NCBI RefSeq assembly: GCF_038051945.1
Contig: NZ_CP150302.1
Span: 4,712,001 to 4,776,000 of the forward strand
From: Paenibacillus sp. FSL H3-0469
Lineage (GTDB): Bacteria; Bacillota; Bacilli; Paenibacillales; Paenibacillaceae
DNA: 64,000 nucleotides
Reading direction: 5' to 3'
The notes under the pieces are model-generated. The model did no database searches, was not told where the DNA came from, and saw nothing but the letters and a program-made list of their open reading frames with translations. Below are positions 51,192 to 60,488 of the stretch, piece by piece (the first letter of the stretch is position 1; each line of letters begins with the position of its first letter). The translations under genes were made by a program, and so were the position numbers.

Positions 51192-52421
51192 ATGCAGGTG
51201 AAGCAACTATTGGTGAACGGTGAGCGGCTGAAGAATACCATTGAGGCCTTTGCCGATTTCGGGCGGACAGACCATAACGGAGTTACCCGGCTATCGCTGT
51301 CAGAGCAGGATGTGCGGGTGCGCGGCTATTTCACCGCCTGCTGCGAAGAGCTGGGCATGACCGTGAAGGTGGATGATATGGGCAATATGTATGCCACTCT
51401 GGCTGGCAGTGAAGAGGGCCCCCCGATAGTGATGGGCTCACATCTGGATACCGTGAAGAAGGGCGGCAGATTCGACGGTGTGCTGGGGGTGATTGCCGGC
51501 CTTGAGGTCGTGAGAACCCTGGTAGATCAAGGGATTAAGCCCCGGCTGCCTGTCACGGTGATGAACTTCGCCAATGAGGAAGGTGCCCGCTTCGAGCCGT
51601 CCATGATGGCCTCAGGTGTCTTATCCGGCAAGTTCGATAAGGCAGCCATGCTGGAGAAGAAGGACGCGGAGGGCGTCAGCTTCGGCGAGGCGCTGGAGGC
51701 CAGCGGCTATGCCGGCGATGCAGAGAACCGGATCAGGGAAGCGGCGGCTTATCTGGAGCTGCATATCGAGCAGGGCCCTGTGCTGGAGAAGGAGAACGTT
51801 AAGATCGGCCTGGTTGACTGTGTCGTGGGCATGGCCTGCTATGAGATTGAAGTGACCGGGGAATCGGATCATGCCGGAACTACGCCGATGGATATGCGCC
51901 GGGATGCGCTGTTTGCCGCTACGGATATTATTGCGGAGCTGCGCCGCAAGCTGTCCGTGCTGGACCCTGAGCTGGTCTATACGATGGGACGGATAAATGT
52001 GCTGCCGAACATCCATACCGTGATTCCGAACAAGGTAATCTTCACCGTGGAAGCGAGACATAAGGACATGGATGTGGTCCGGGAGGTCGAGGCGGTCATT
52101 CACGGCCTGCCGGAGGAGCTGTTGGATTGCAGCGTGTCGAAGACGAAGCTGTGGGGCCGCGACACGGTATGGTTTGATCCGGGGATCTGTGCGCTAGTGG
52201 AGCAGGCTGCGCAGAAGCTCGGTTACAGCAGCCGGAAGCTGGCGAGCGGTGCGGGGCATGATGCCCAGTTCGTGGCCGGGTTCCTGCCGTCGGCGATGAT
52301 CTTTGTCCCAAGCGTGAACGGGAAAAGCCATTGCGAGGAAGAGCTCACCTCCTATGAGGATTGTGAGATGGGCGTGAATGTGGTGCTGGAGACTTTGCTG
52401 TCGCTGCTGTCCCGGGACTGA
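51192..52421 (+). CDS. M20 family amidohydrolase (N-carbamoyl-L-amino-acid hydrolase/allantoate amidohydrolase type)
   Basis: A 409-residue di-metal hydrolase of the Zn-dependent hydantoinase/carbamoylase family. Metal-site motifs are MGSHLDTVKKGGRFDG (His, Asp), NFANEEGARFEPSMM (Glu pair) and LELHIEQGPVLE; SGAGHDAQF supplies a late His. The middle part is the dimerisation domain (GESDHAGTTPMDMRRDAL). I prefer ATG 51192, with GGGGGA 8 nt upstream, but ATG 51156 also has a moderate site (AAGGA). It cleaves an N-carbamoyl or ureido group from an amino acid or allantoate-like compound. No purine or pyrimidine catabolic genes are adjacent, so the physiological substrate is open. Confidence 0.88.
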   Translation: MQVKQLLVNGERLKNTIEAFADFGRTDHNGVTRLSLSEQDVRVRGYFTACCEELGMTVKVDDMGNMYATLAGSEEGPPIVMGSHLDTVKKGGRFDGVLGVIAGLEVVRTLVDQGIKPRLPVTVMNFANEEGARFEPSMMASGVLSGKFDKAAMLEKKDAEGVSFGEALEASGYAGDAENRIREAAAYLELHIEQGPVLEKENVKIGLVDCVVGMACYEIEVTGESDHAGTTPMDMRRDALFAATDIIAELRRKLSVLDPELVYTMGRINVLPNIHTVIPNKVIFTVEARHKDMDVVREVEAVIHGLPEELLDCSVSKTKLWGRDTVWFDPGICALVEQAAQKLGYSSRKLASGAGHDAQFVAGFLPSAMIFVPSVNGKSHCEEELTSYEDCEMGVNVVLETLLSLLSRD

Positions 52422-52474
52422 GGGGCGGGCAGGGCAAGCTACGCCGGGTTAGGCGAATTCCATAGATTGGCGAT

Positions 52475-52500
52475 AAAGACACTTAAGGGTGTCTTTTTTT
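52475..52500 (+). terminator. Terminator of the M20 hydrolase gene
   Basis: An 8-bp stem AAAGACAC/GTGTCTTT with a TTAAGG loop runs into seven T residues. The 3' arm GGGTGTCTTTTTTT matches the terminators at 12028 and 27385. Confidence 0.88.
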
Positions 52501-52512
52501 CGTGTTGCTGGC

Positions 52513-52807
52513 GGCGCGTGGGCTAAATGTAATCGAAAAACCGATTACAACGGGACCGGGGGCGAGGCGTGGGCCAAATGTAATCAAAAAACCGATTACA
52601 ATGGGAATGGGAGCGGCTTGTGGGCCAAATATAATCGAAAAACCGATTACAACGGGACCGGGAGCGGAGCGTGAGCCAAATGTAATCGAAAAACCGATTA
52701 CAATGTGACGGCGAGCGGCGCGTAGGCCAAATGTAATCGAAAAACCGATTACAATGGGACCGGTGGCGGCGCGTAGGCCAAATGTAATCGAAAAACCGAT
52801 TACAATT
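52513..52807. repeat. Tandem array 2: 51-bp units with a 22-nt palindromic core
   Basis: Six cores begin at 52528, 52579, 52630, 52681, 52732 and 52783, each exactly 51 nt apart. The core is TGTAATCG-AAAAA-CCGATTACA, whose reverse complement differs from the array 1 core at a single base. The array is therefore inverted relative to array 1. Spacers are 29 nt, GC-rich and alike (GGACCGG...GGCGCGT..GCCAAA). It begins 28 nt after the T-run of the hydrolase terminator. Small base changes in units 2 and 3 weaken the palindrome. Confidence 0.95.
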
Positions 52808-52950
52808 TGCTGACGCGATGCTGCGTGGGGTCGGATACAGCCCAAAGGGAGCGAATGTGGAGCACTACTGCACTAAAATCGGCCGGAATAGGGCGGTAAA
52901 TGTGCTCCCCTAGAAGGCTGGCCGACTGGGTTAAGTTAATTAGCTGTAAA

Positions 52951-53130
52951 GTTAAGGGAAAAGTGGCGGAGGGGAATTTTGGAGCTGTAGGAGCGGTAGC
53001 GTCCGCCTGAAAGCTTTCCGAAGGAAAGCTCGCATCGTAAGCATCAGCTAGTCACCGGATTTCTACCGCGAACAGCGGTTCTAATCAAGAAATCTGGGGA
53101 CAACAGCGGCCGGAAGTCCAAAACTTCTCT
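52951..53130 (+). repeat. Dispersed structured repeat, copy 2
   Basis: The second copy of the 3190-3368 element, same strand, about 90% identical over its full length, with sharp shared ends (GTTAAGGGAAAAG at the start, AAAACTTCTCT at the end). The AGCTTTCC/GGAAAGCT hairpin and the nested ACCGC/GCGGT hairpin are kept. In the outer stem a G-C pair of copy 1 is replaced by C-G here. It lies in the 995-bp gene-free gap between the hydrolase and the binding-protein operon. The remaining 53131-53416 shows no gene or clear site besides a GGGGGAG ribosome site. Confidence 0.82.
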
Positions 53131-53416
53131 GGAGCCGCGGCTCATCCCAAAACGCAAAAATTCCTTAGCTCAATCTCTCTAAACAGATTCAATCCCAATT
53201 TATCAACATCCATATGCAATTCCTGTGATGGACAGGGTATAAGCAAGATATCGATATCGCGGCAAGAATGGGAGATGGTCAAGGCGGGGGCGGAAACGTT
53301 AAGTTAGATGAGCGGGAGGGCTGAACATACCAGGGCGGCAAGCGTATCGAAACAAATCGAGTTGTTCACCTCCGGCAACAGCATAGCAATTACGAACAGA
53401 TGGGGGAGATGAGAAG

Positions 53417-55003
53417 ATGAAGAGAGCTTGGAGAAGGCGGATGCTGCTGAGTGCCAGCTTGCTACTGACGATAGGCGGATTGGCAGGCTGCTCGGGTGGC
53501 GCGGACGGCAACAAGAATACAGAAGGAGCAGCGGCGGATGGGCCTACACCCATCTCGATCTGGGCTTCGCTGAATACGAATGTCTCGATCACGCTGAAGA
53601 ATATGAGTGAGATTACGGCGATCAAGGAGTGGGAGAAGAAGACCAACATTAAGACAGAATTCCAGCATCCGGCGGTGGGGGCAGAGACAGAGCAGTTCAA
53701 CGTCATGCTGGCCTCCAATAAGCTGCCGGATGTGATGTTCGTCTATGGCGATTATTCCAAGCTGTACACGGACGGCAGCATCATTAAGCTGAACGACCTG
53801 ATTGACCAGTATGCGCCTAACCTGAAGAAGATTCTGGACGAGAATCCCGAGGTGGCGAAGCAGTTGAAAGCGGATAACGGAGATATCTATGCCATCCCGC
53901 ATCTGCGGCTGGGCAAGTATAAGACCTTCGGCGGCATGTTCATCCGCCAGGACTGGCTGGATGAGCTGAAGCTGCCGCAGCCGGAGACGATTGCGGAGTG
54001 GGAGACGGTCCTGAAGGCCTTCAAGGAGAAAAAAGGCGTCACCGCTCCGCTCCTGTACGGCGCTCCGCCCAAGCTGACAACGATGGGTCCGGCGGCCGCG
54101 AATTTCCTGGAGGCCTACGGCATCACCAATACGATCTTCCTCAAGGACGGCAAGGTGGTGTTCGGGCCGGTGGAGCCGGAATTCAAGGAGTTCCTGACCA
54201 CCTTTCACCGCTGGTATCAAGAGGGGCTGATCGATCCAGACTTCGCTACCAACGATCAGAAGACCTTTGATGCCAAGATTCTGAGCAGTCAGGCCGGGGC
54301 CTTCTTCACCTACATCGGCGGCGGCATCGGACGTTATCTGCCCGCCCTCCAGGAGAAGGAGCCGGAGGCTAACCTTACGGCCGTCCAGTTCCCTGTAGTG
54401 AACAAGGGCGATGAGCCGATGTTCACCGGCCGGTCCTGGGAGTGGAGCGGTGCCGGAGCTACGATCACCAAGAGCAACAAGCACCCGGAGGAGACCGTGA
54501 AGGCGCTGGATTATTTCTTCAGTGAAGAAGGCCATATGCTGAAGAACTTCGGCGTAGAAGGCGTGACGTACACGATGAAGGACGGGTATCCGACCTATAC
54601 GGATGAGATTCTGAAGAATACGGACGGGCTGTCGGTGGTCCAGGCGATGGCGAAGCATTTCATTGCCAACTATCCGTTTGTCGGGGAGGATGACGACCGG
54701 TACAACGAGCAGTATTACCAGTACCAGCAGCAGAAGGACGCGGTAACGCTTTTTTCGAAATACAGTGACAATACGCTTAAGGTCGGTCTACCTCCGGTCA
54801 GCCTGACTAATGAGGAATCCAGCGAGTACAGCAAAATCATGAGTGACATCACCACCTACCGCGATGAAATGTTCATCAAGTTCGTCATCGGCGCTGAACC
54901 GCTGGAGAACTTCGATAAGTTCACAGCCCAGATCGGCAAGTTCAATGTGAAGCGGGCGATTGAAATTCAGCAGGCGGCGGTTGACCGCTACAATGCAAGA
55001 TAA
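53417..55003 (+). CDS. Extracellular oligosaccharide-binding lipoprotein (LplA/LipO type)
   Basis: A 528-residue solute-binding lipoprotein. The signal peptide ends in the lipobox GGLAGC (Cys25). The mature protein has the LplA-like segments PISIWASLNTNVSITLKNMSE, LPDVMFVYGDYSKLYTDGSIIKLNDLI and PHLRLGKYKTFGGMFIRQDWLDELKLPQPETIAEW. It is longer than family 1 sugar-binding proteins (about 430), as usual for binders of larger or uronic oligosaccharides. It is the first gene of an operon with two permeases, a membrane AraC regulator and a GH88 unsaturated glucuronyl hydrolase, so the ligand is probably an unsaturated uronic oligosaccharide. Confidence 0.93.
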   Translation: MKRAWRRRMLLSASLLLTIGGLAGCSGGADGNKNTEGAAADGPTPISIWASLNTNVSITLKNMSEITAIKEWEKKTNIKTEFQHPAVGAETEQFNVMLASNKLPDVMFVYGDYSKLYTDGSIIKLNDLIDQYAPNLKKILDENPEVAKQLKADNGDIYAIPHLRLGKYKTFGGMFIRQDWLDELKLPQPETIAEWETVLKAFKEKKGVTAPLLYGAPPKLTTMGPAAANFLEAYGITNTIFLKDGKVVFGPVEPEFKEFLTTFHRWYQEGLIDPDFATNDQKTFDAKILSSQAGAFFTYIGGGIGRYLPALQEKEPEANLTAVQFPVVNKGDEPMFTGRSWEWSGAGATITKSNKHPEETVKALDYFFSEEGHMLKNFGVEGVTYTMKDGYPTYTDEILKNTDGLSVVQAMAKHFIANYPFVGEDDDRYNEQYYQYQQQKDAVTLFSKYSDNTLKVGLPPVSLTNEESSEYSKIMSDITTYRDEMFIKFVIGAEPLENFDKFTAQIGKFNVKRAIEIQQAAVDRYNAR

Positions 55004-55089
55004 ATCAGGCTGAAGGCCACCTGCGGAGCGGCAGATGAAGCTACTTGTGCCCCCGCAGGCCGGTCCTGCAAAAGAAAGGAGGGAGACTT

Positions 55090-56007
55090 GTGACCCGTAA
55101 GTTATCCCTGGTATGGCTGAATTACAAGCAGAACAAAGTGATCTACTGGATGGCGCTCCCCGTGGTACTGTATTTTCTGGTCTTCAAGTATCTGCCGATG
55201 TATGGCGCGGTCATCGCTTTCAAGGAGTACACCGTCGGCAAGGGCATCTGGGGCAGCGAGTGGGTGGGGCTGCAGCATTTTCAAGATTTTTTTCAGAGCT
55301 ATTATTTCTGGCGGGTGCTCAAAAATACACTGATCCTCAGCTTCTACCAGCTGTTATTCGGCTTCCCGGCCCCGATCCTGCTGGCGCTGCTGCTCAATGA
55401 GCTGAGGCATGAGATGTTCAAGCGCACGGTACAGACGGTCTCTTATATCCCCCACTTCATCTCCCTGGTGGTCATTTGCGGGATGGTGGTTGATTTCTCC
55501 TCCCGTGACGGGCTGTTCAATTCGATCATCACATTCTTCGGCGGGGAGAGCAGCGCGCTGCTGAGTGAGCCGGGGAATTTCCGCACGATCTACACGGCTT
55601 CCTCCATCTGGCAGGAGCTTGGATTCTCGACCATTATTTATCTGGCTGCGCTCAGCGGAATTAATCCCGAGCTCTACGATGCGTCGATGGTGGACGGGGC
55701 CAGCCGGCTTCGCCGGGTCTGGCATATTACACTGCCGGGGATTATCCCGATGATTGTGATTCTGCTGATTCTGCGCATAGGCGGGCTGATGGAGATCGGC
55801 TTCGAGAAGGTGATCCTGCTCTATAACCCGAACGTCTACGATACAGCGGATGTCATCTCCACCTTCGTCTACCGCAAAGGGATCAGCGAAAGTGCAGAGT
55901 TCAGCTATACGACGGCTGTCGGCCTGTTCCAGTCGCTGGTCAATTTCATTCTGCTCATCGGCGCCAACCGCCTCTCCAAGGCGGTATCCGACAATAAGCT
56001 GTTCTAA
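55090..56007 (+). CDS. Oligosaccharide ABC permease (LplB type)
   Basis: A 305-residue permease with six predicted helices, beginning LVWLNYKQNKVIYWMALPVVLYFLVFKYLPMYGAVIAFKEY, the usual LplB start. The EAA loop is PELYDASMVDGASRLRRVWHITLPGIIPMIVI. It starts at GTG 55090 with AAGGAGGGAG upstream. The next permease starts 14 nt after its stop. Confidence 0.93.
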   Translation: MTRKLSLVWLNYKQNKVIYWMALPVVLYFLVFKYLPMYGAVIAFKEYTVGKGIWGSEWVGLQHFQDFFQSYYFWRVLKNTLILSFYQLLFGFPAPILLALLLNELRHEMFKRTVQTVSYIPHFISLVVICGMVVDFSSRDGLFNSIITFFGGESSALLSEPGNFRTIYTASSIWQELGFSTIIYLAALSGINPELYDASMVDGASRLRRVWHITLPGIIPMIVILLILRIGGLMEIGFEKVILLYNPNVYDTADVISTFVYRKGISESAEFSYTTAVGLFQSLVNFILLIGANRLSKAVSDNKLF

Positions 56008-56020
56008 GTGGAGGATGCTC

Positions 56021-56905
56021 ATGACGATTAAACGAACGATAGGGGAAAAGCTGTTTGACAGCCTCAACGTGCTGCTCATGGTCCTGCTCATTATCATCAC
56101 CTTGTATCCGCTGTGGCATGTGCTGAACGCCTCGCTCAGCGACTCCAACCGGCTGATGGCCCACAGCGGGCTGCTGCTGCTCCCGGACGGGTTCAATCTG
56201 GACAGCTACAAGCTGGTGCTCAGTAATCCGAGCATTCTCTCCGGCTACAGAAATACACTGGTGATCGTGGTGCTGGGCACGGCGCTCAATTTGCTTTTTA
56301 CCATCCTGGGGGCCTATACCCTGTCCCGCAAAAGCTTCATGCTGCGCAATCCGATCATGCTGGCCATTGTGTTCACCATGTTCTTCAACGGCGGCATTAT
56401 TCCGACCTACCTGCTGATCAACAATACGCTTCACCTCGGCAATAATCTGCTGGCACTGATTGTACCGGGGCTGGTCAGCAGTTATAATCTGATCATTATG
56501 CGTACAGCCTTCCAGGGAATCTCCGAGAGTCTGCTGGAATCGGCCAGAATTGACGGTGCGGGAGAGATGCGCATTCTCTGGCGGATTGTTGTACCCTTGT
56601 CGATGCCGGTCATTGCGGTCATGATTCTGTTCTATGGAGTAGGCCACTGGAACTCCTGGTTCAGCGCCATTTTGTATATCCGCGACCGTGATTTGTATCC
56701 GCTTCAATTGGTGCTGCGTGAGATTCTCATCCAGAACAGTACGGATTCGATGACCACCTCGGCCGCCATGGGCGACAAGGAAGCAATCGGAGAAAGCGTG
56801 AAGTATGCAACCGTGATAGTGGCGACGCTGCCGATTCTGTTTATATATCCGTTTCTGCAGAAGTATTTTGTGAAGGGCGTCATGATTGGCGCAATCAAGG
56901 AATAG
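56021..56905 (+). CDS. Oligosaccharide ABC permease (LplC/YtcP type)
   Basis: A 294-residue permease with six helices. The EAA loop is ESLLESARIDGAGEMRILWRIVVPLSMPVIAV. I use ATG 56021, with GTGGAGG 7 nt upstream, rather than the ATG two codons earlier inside that site. It pairs with the LplB-type permease. No ATPase is encoded nearby, so a shared MsmX-type ATPase is expected. Confidence 0.93.
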   Translation: MTIKRTIGEKLFDSLNVLLMVLLIIITLYPLWHVLNASLSDSNRLMAHSGLLLLPDGFNLDSYKLVLSNPSILSGYRNTLVIVVLGTALNLLFTILGAYTLSRKSFMLRNPIMLAIVFTMFFNGGIIPTYLLINNTLHLGNNLLALIVPGLVSSYNLIIMRTAFQGISESLLESARIDGAGEMRILWRIVVPLSMPVIAVMILFYGVGHWNSWFSAILYIRDRDLYPLQLVLREILIQNSTDSMTTSAAMGDKEAIGESVKYATVIVATLPILFIYPFLQKYFVKGVMIGAIKE

Positions 56906-56958
56906 ACCAAAGCCAGGCCAGCACTGTACTCACATCATGAACAAGGAGGAGGAGCGCC

Positions 56959-59286
56959 ATGAAAAAGAAAAGCATCCTGTTGTCCTGGGGCCTCTCTTAT
57001 CTGGTCATCCTGCTCATCCCCGTTGCCATCGGGGCGGCAGTCTTTGCGGAGTCCCGCAATCTGCTGAAGGAAGAGGTGAACCGCTCCAATATGGTGCTGC
57101 TGTCCCAGGTGCAGGAGACGATCGACAGCCAGATTCAGGATATCAGCAGCATCAGCAGCCAGCTCATGGCCGATTCTCAGCTCAGCAGCTTCATTAATCA
57201 TGCGTCCGAGCAGGATGCCAGGTGGCGGCTGATGGGGCTGGAGCTGATCAAGAACCTCAAATCGATCCGGATCGGGAACGGGCTTATCCGCGAGCTGTAC
57301 ATCTATGTGAAGTCCTCGGATGTGGCGCTGTCCTCCTCTTCGCTGGTGTCCAAGAAGCTGCTGTATGAGATTTATTATGAGGGGACCGGGGTTAGCGGGC
57401 CGGAGTGGACCAAGCTGATGGAGCAGTCAGACCAGAGCGCCTTCCGCAAAATGAAAGTCCTCAGCGAGGACCTCCGCATAGAGGAGACATTGGTCTACCT
57501 TCAGCCTTATCCGGTTCAGGTGTCGCCGGACAGCCCGGCTACCTTTGTGGTTATGCTGGACCCGGAACGGTTCCAGCAGGCGATCAACAATGTGCGGCTG
57601 GAGCCGGAGAGTATAGTATTCATCCTGGACCGTGACGGGCGTACGCTTTTCTCCACAGGAACGGTTGAAACCCCTTACACCATACATCAATATTTGCAGC
57701 AGAATAAGGACAGCGAACGGCGGACCGGCACGGCCGACTGGAATGGGGAATCGGTGACGGTCTCGCAGATCTCCTCCCAGGTGGAGGACTGGCAGTACGT
57801 CTCTGTCGTCCCGACCCGGATCTATGCCAAGAAGCTGATGGTCATCCGCAGCATCACCTTCGCCGGCGTGGCTGCGGTCCTGCTGCTGGGCGGTGTCGCC
57901 GCCTGGTGGTTCACCCGGCGGAATTACCGGCCGCTGGGCCGGATTATGAATATTATCTCCGACAAGGTCAAGGGGAAGCTGGAGCAGCCGGATGATGAGT
58001 TTGGCATCCTGCAGACGGTGCTGACCCGGGCCTGGGAGGAGCAGGACCAGTTCGCCACGCGGCTGAAGGAGCAGCAGACGATGGTGCGCAGCAGCTTCCT
58101 GGCGAGGCTGCTGAAGGGACGGGTGCAGCCGGGCGAGGAGCTTGTCGGGGAGATGGAGCGCCTAGGCCTCTCTTTGGAGAGTGATTCCTTCGCCGTGCTG
58201 CTGGTACACATAGAGAATTATGAGGGTCTGTTCCGCACAAGGGCCCCGGAGGACAAGGAGGAGAAGCGCCAGTTCGTGCATCTGATTCTAACCAATGTGC
58301 TGGAGGAGCTGCTGGGTCCGGCTGGTCCGGTCTATTCCGCCGAAATGGATGGCCGGATCGCGCTGCTGGTCAATCTCCGGGGGGATACGGCGGAGGCCAT
58401 TCCGCAGCTGATCCGGGCGACTGGAGAGGCGCAGCATTTTATCCAGTCCCGCTTCCTGATTTATTTCTCTGTTGGCGTGAGCAGTGTCCACACCTCTCTG
58501 GCAGACATCTCCGCCTGTTTCCGGGAGTCGGAGGAGGCGCTGGAATACCGGCTGATTCTCGGCATCGGCCAGATTATTGACCAGGACCGCATCCGGCAGC
58601 CGAAGGAGGAGCTGTATTATCCGCTCGATCTGGAGCGCCAATTGGTCAATTATATCGCCACAGGCAACTATGCCCGCTCTACCGAGGTCATGAATGAGAT
58701 TCTAATGACTAATTTTGCCGGGGAGCCCTTATCCGTTGAGCTGGCCCGCTGTCTGATGTTCGAGCTGATCGGGACCATGCTGAAGGCTACGGAGCAGCTC
58801 AAGACCGATGACCTGAAGGAGCTGACCCGGCGCAATGAGCTGATCCGGCGGCTGTTTGCCTGTGAGACCTTCGAGGAGATAGAGACGGAGCTGCTGCAGA
58901 TTCTGGAGACGGTCTGCCAGATGGTGCATGAACGCAAGCGTTCCCACAACACCGAGCTGAAGGAGCAGCTCCTGGAATTCATTCATGAGAATTACAATGA
59001 TGTGAATCTGGGGCTGACCCACATCTCGGAACGCTTCCGCTTCCATCCAACGTATGTCTCGAAGTACTTCAAGGAACAGACCGGCACCAACGTTATCGAT
59101 TATATCAACCAGTACCGGATCGAAGAAGCCAAGCGGATTCTGGAGGCGGATGAACTGAATGTGCAGGAGGTTTCAGAGCGTGTGGGCTTCCTGAACAGCA
59201 ATTCCTTCATTCGCGTGTTCAAGAAATATGAGGGGATCACTCCGGGCCAGTATAAACAGGCCAATCGGCTGATCCAGCAAGGGTAA
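56959..59286 (+). CDS. Membrane-anchored AraC family regulator
   Basis: A 775-residue one-component regulator. Helix 1 (about residues 8-30) and helix 2 (about 292-315, ITFAGVAAVLLLGGVAAWWF) flank an extracellular sensor of about 260 residues of the dCache type. A cytoplasmic linker follows, and the C-terminal AraC domain (about 675-772) has GLTHISERFRFHPTYVSKYFKEQTG and LNVQEVSERVGFLNSNSFIRVFKKYEGITP. GGAGGAGG precedes the ATG. Such proteins are typical of Paenibacillus and Bacillus polysaccharide loci, where they sense extracellular sugars or binding proteins and activate the adjacent transporter operon. It sits within the operon, between the permeases and the GH88 gene. Confidence 0.92.
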   Translation: MKKKSILLSWGLSYLVILLIPVAIGAAVFAESRNLLKEEVNRSNMVLLSQVQETIDSQIQDISSISSQLMADSQLSSFINHASEQDARWRLMGLELIKNLKSIRIGNGLIRELYIYVKSSDVALSSSSLVSKKLLYEIYYEGTGVSGPEWTKLMEQSDQSAFRKMKVLSEDLRIEETLVYLQPYPVQVSPDSPATFVVMLDPERFQQAINNVRLEPESIVFILDRDGRTLFSTGTVETPYTIHQYLQQNKDSERRTGTADWNGESVTVSQISSQVEDWQYVSVVPTRIYAKKLMVIRSITFAGVAAVLLLGGVAAWWFTRRNYRPLGRIMNIISDKVKGKLEQPDDEFGILQTVLTRAWEEQDQFATRLKEQQTMVRSSFLARLLKGRVQPGEELVGEMERLGLSLESDSFAVLLVHIENYEGLFRTRAPEDKEEKRQFVHLILTNVLEELLGPAGPVYSAEMDGRIALLVNLRGDTAEAIPQLIRATGEAQHFIQSRFLIYFSVGVSSVHTSLADISACFRESEEALEYRLILGIGQIIDQDRIRQPKEELYYPLDLERQLVNYIATGNYARSTEVMNEILMTNFAGEPLSVELARCLMFELIGTMLKATEQLKTDDLKELTRRNELIRRLFACETFEEIETELLQILETVCQMVHERKRSHNTELKEQLLEFIHENYNDVNLGLTHISERFRFHPTYVSKYFKEQTGTNVIDYINQYRIEEAKRILEADELNVQEVSERVGFLNSNSFIRVFKKYEGITPGQYKQANRLIQQG

Positions 59287-59311
59287 CCTATAACAAGGAG
59301 GATATTCTGAC

Positions 59312-60448
59312 ATGTGGCAACAAGCGATTGAAGACGCACTACGCGTAACGAAACGTAATATTACAAGATTCGGGGACCGGTTCCCCCATGTGAGTGCCGG
59401 GGATGAGCATTATACACTGAATGACAATACCGAGTGGACTGCGGGCTTCTGGTCCGGCATCCTCTGGCTCTGCTCTGAGTACAGTGAAGATCCGGTCTAC
59501 CGCGAACAGGCGTTAAGAACCGTCCAGAGCTTCCGCCGCCGGATGGACCACAAAATTATTTTCGATCATCATGATATCGGATTCATGTACTCTTTGTCTT
59601 CCAAGGCCCACTGGATCATCGAAGGGGATGAAGGGGCCCGGCAGCTTACGCTGGAGGCGGCGGACATGCTGATGAAGCGCTGGCGCGAAGGGCCCCGCCT
59701 GATCCAGGCCTGGGGACGGGAGGGCGATGCTGTCAACGGCGGGCGGATCATTATCGACTGTCTGCTCAATCTGCCGCTGCTGCTCTGGGCGCATGAGCAG
59801 ACCGGCAATGAAGATTACCGGCGGGTGGCCGAGCTTCATGCCCTGAAGTCCCGCCGCTTCCTGGTGCGCGGGGATGATTCCAGCTATCATACCTTCTTCT
59901 TCGATCCTGTGACCGGTGACGCCATCCGCGGCGGCACACATCAGGGCTACAGTGACGGCTCCACCTGGACGCGCGGTCAGGCCTGGGGCATCTATGGCTT
60001 CGCCCTGATCAGCCGTTATCTGACAAGCCCGGAGATGCTGGAGACGGCGAAGCGGCTAGGCCGCTACTTCGTGGCCCATCTGCCGGAGGATGGGGTCGCA
60101 TACTGGGATTTCGACGCTCCCGTTGAACCGGGAACGAAGCGTGACAGCTCGGCCTCAGCCATTGCTGCCTGCGGGCTGCTGGAGATTGCGGCGCAGCTGG
60201 AGACGGCTGATCCGGAGCGCCTATTCTTTCAGGAGGCGGGAGAGGCAGCGGTGCGGGCACTGGCAGAGCATTATTCGACCCACGGCAGCGATCAGGCCGA
60301 GGGTCTGCTGGAGCACGGCGCGTATTCGGCCAGAGCCGGGGACTCGCCGGATGATTACACCATCTGGGGCGACTATTATTATTTGGAGGCGCTGATGCGG
60401 CTGGAACGGGCGATTTCGGGGTATTGGTATGAGCGGACCGTGCTATAG
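59312..60448 (+). CDS. Unsaturated glucuronyl hydrolase (GH88)
   Basis: A 378-residue cytoplasmic (alpha/alpha)6-barrel enzyme, close in length to and very similar in motifs to the Bacillus sp. GL1 unsaturated glucuronyl hydrolase (377 residues). The catalytic residues are in place: Asp88 in DHHDIGF and Asp149 in GGRIIIDCLLNLPLLLWA. NDNTEWTAGFWSGILWL and DGSTWTRGQAWGIYGFALISRY are also diagnostic. It hydrates the 4,5-double bond of unsaturated uronic acid at the non-reducing end left by polysaccharide lyases acting on gellan, xanthan or glycosaminoglycans. It is the last gene of the transport operon, so it degrades imported oligosaccharides. No lyase gene lies in the window. Confidence 0.95.
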   Translation: MWQQAIEDALRVTKRNITRFGDRFPHVSAGDEHYTLNDNTEWTAGFWSGILWLCSEYSEDPVYREQALRTVQSFRRRMDHKIIFDHHDIGFMYSLSSKAHWIIEGDEGARQLTLEAADMLMKRWREGPRLIQAWGREGDAVNGGRIIIDCLLNLPLLLWAHEQTGNEDYRRVAELHALKSRRFLVRGDDSSYHTFFFDPVTGDAIRGGTHQGYSDGSTWTRGQAWGIYGFALISRYLTSPEMLETAKRLGRYFVAHLPEDGVAYWDFDAPVEPGTKRDSSASAIAACGLLEIAAQLETADPERLFFQEAGEAAVRALAEHYSTHGSDQAEGLLEHGAYSARAGDSPDDYTIWGDYYYLEALMRLERAISGYWYERTVL

Positions 60449-60488
60449 ATCCCAGCTATGTGGGATGGCGGTTTCCGGGGCCCGGCCC

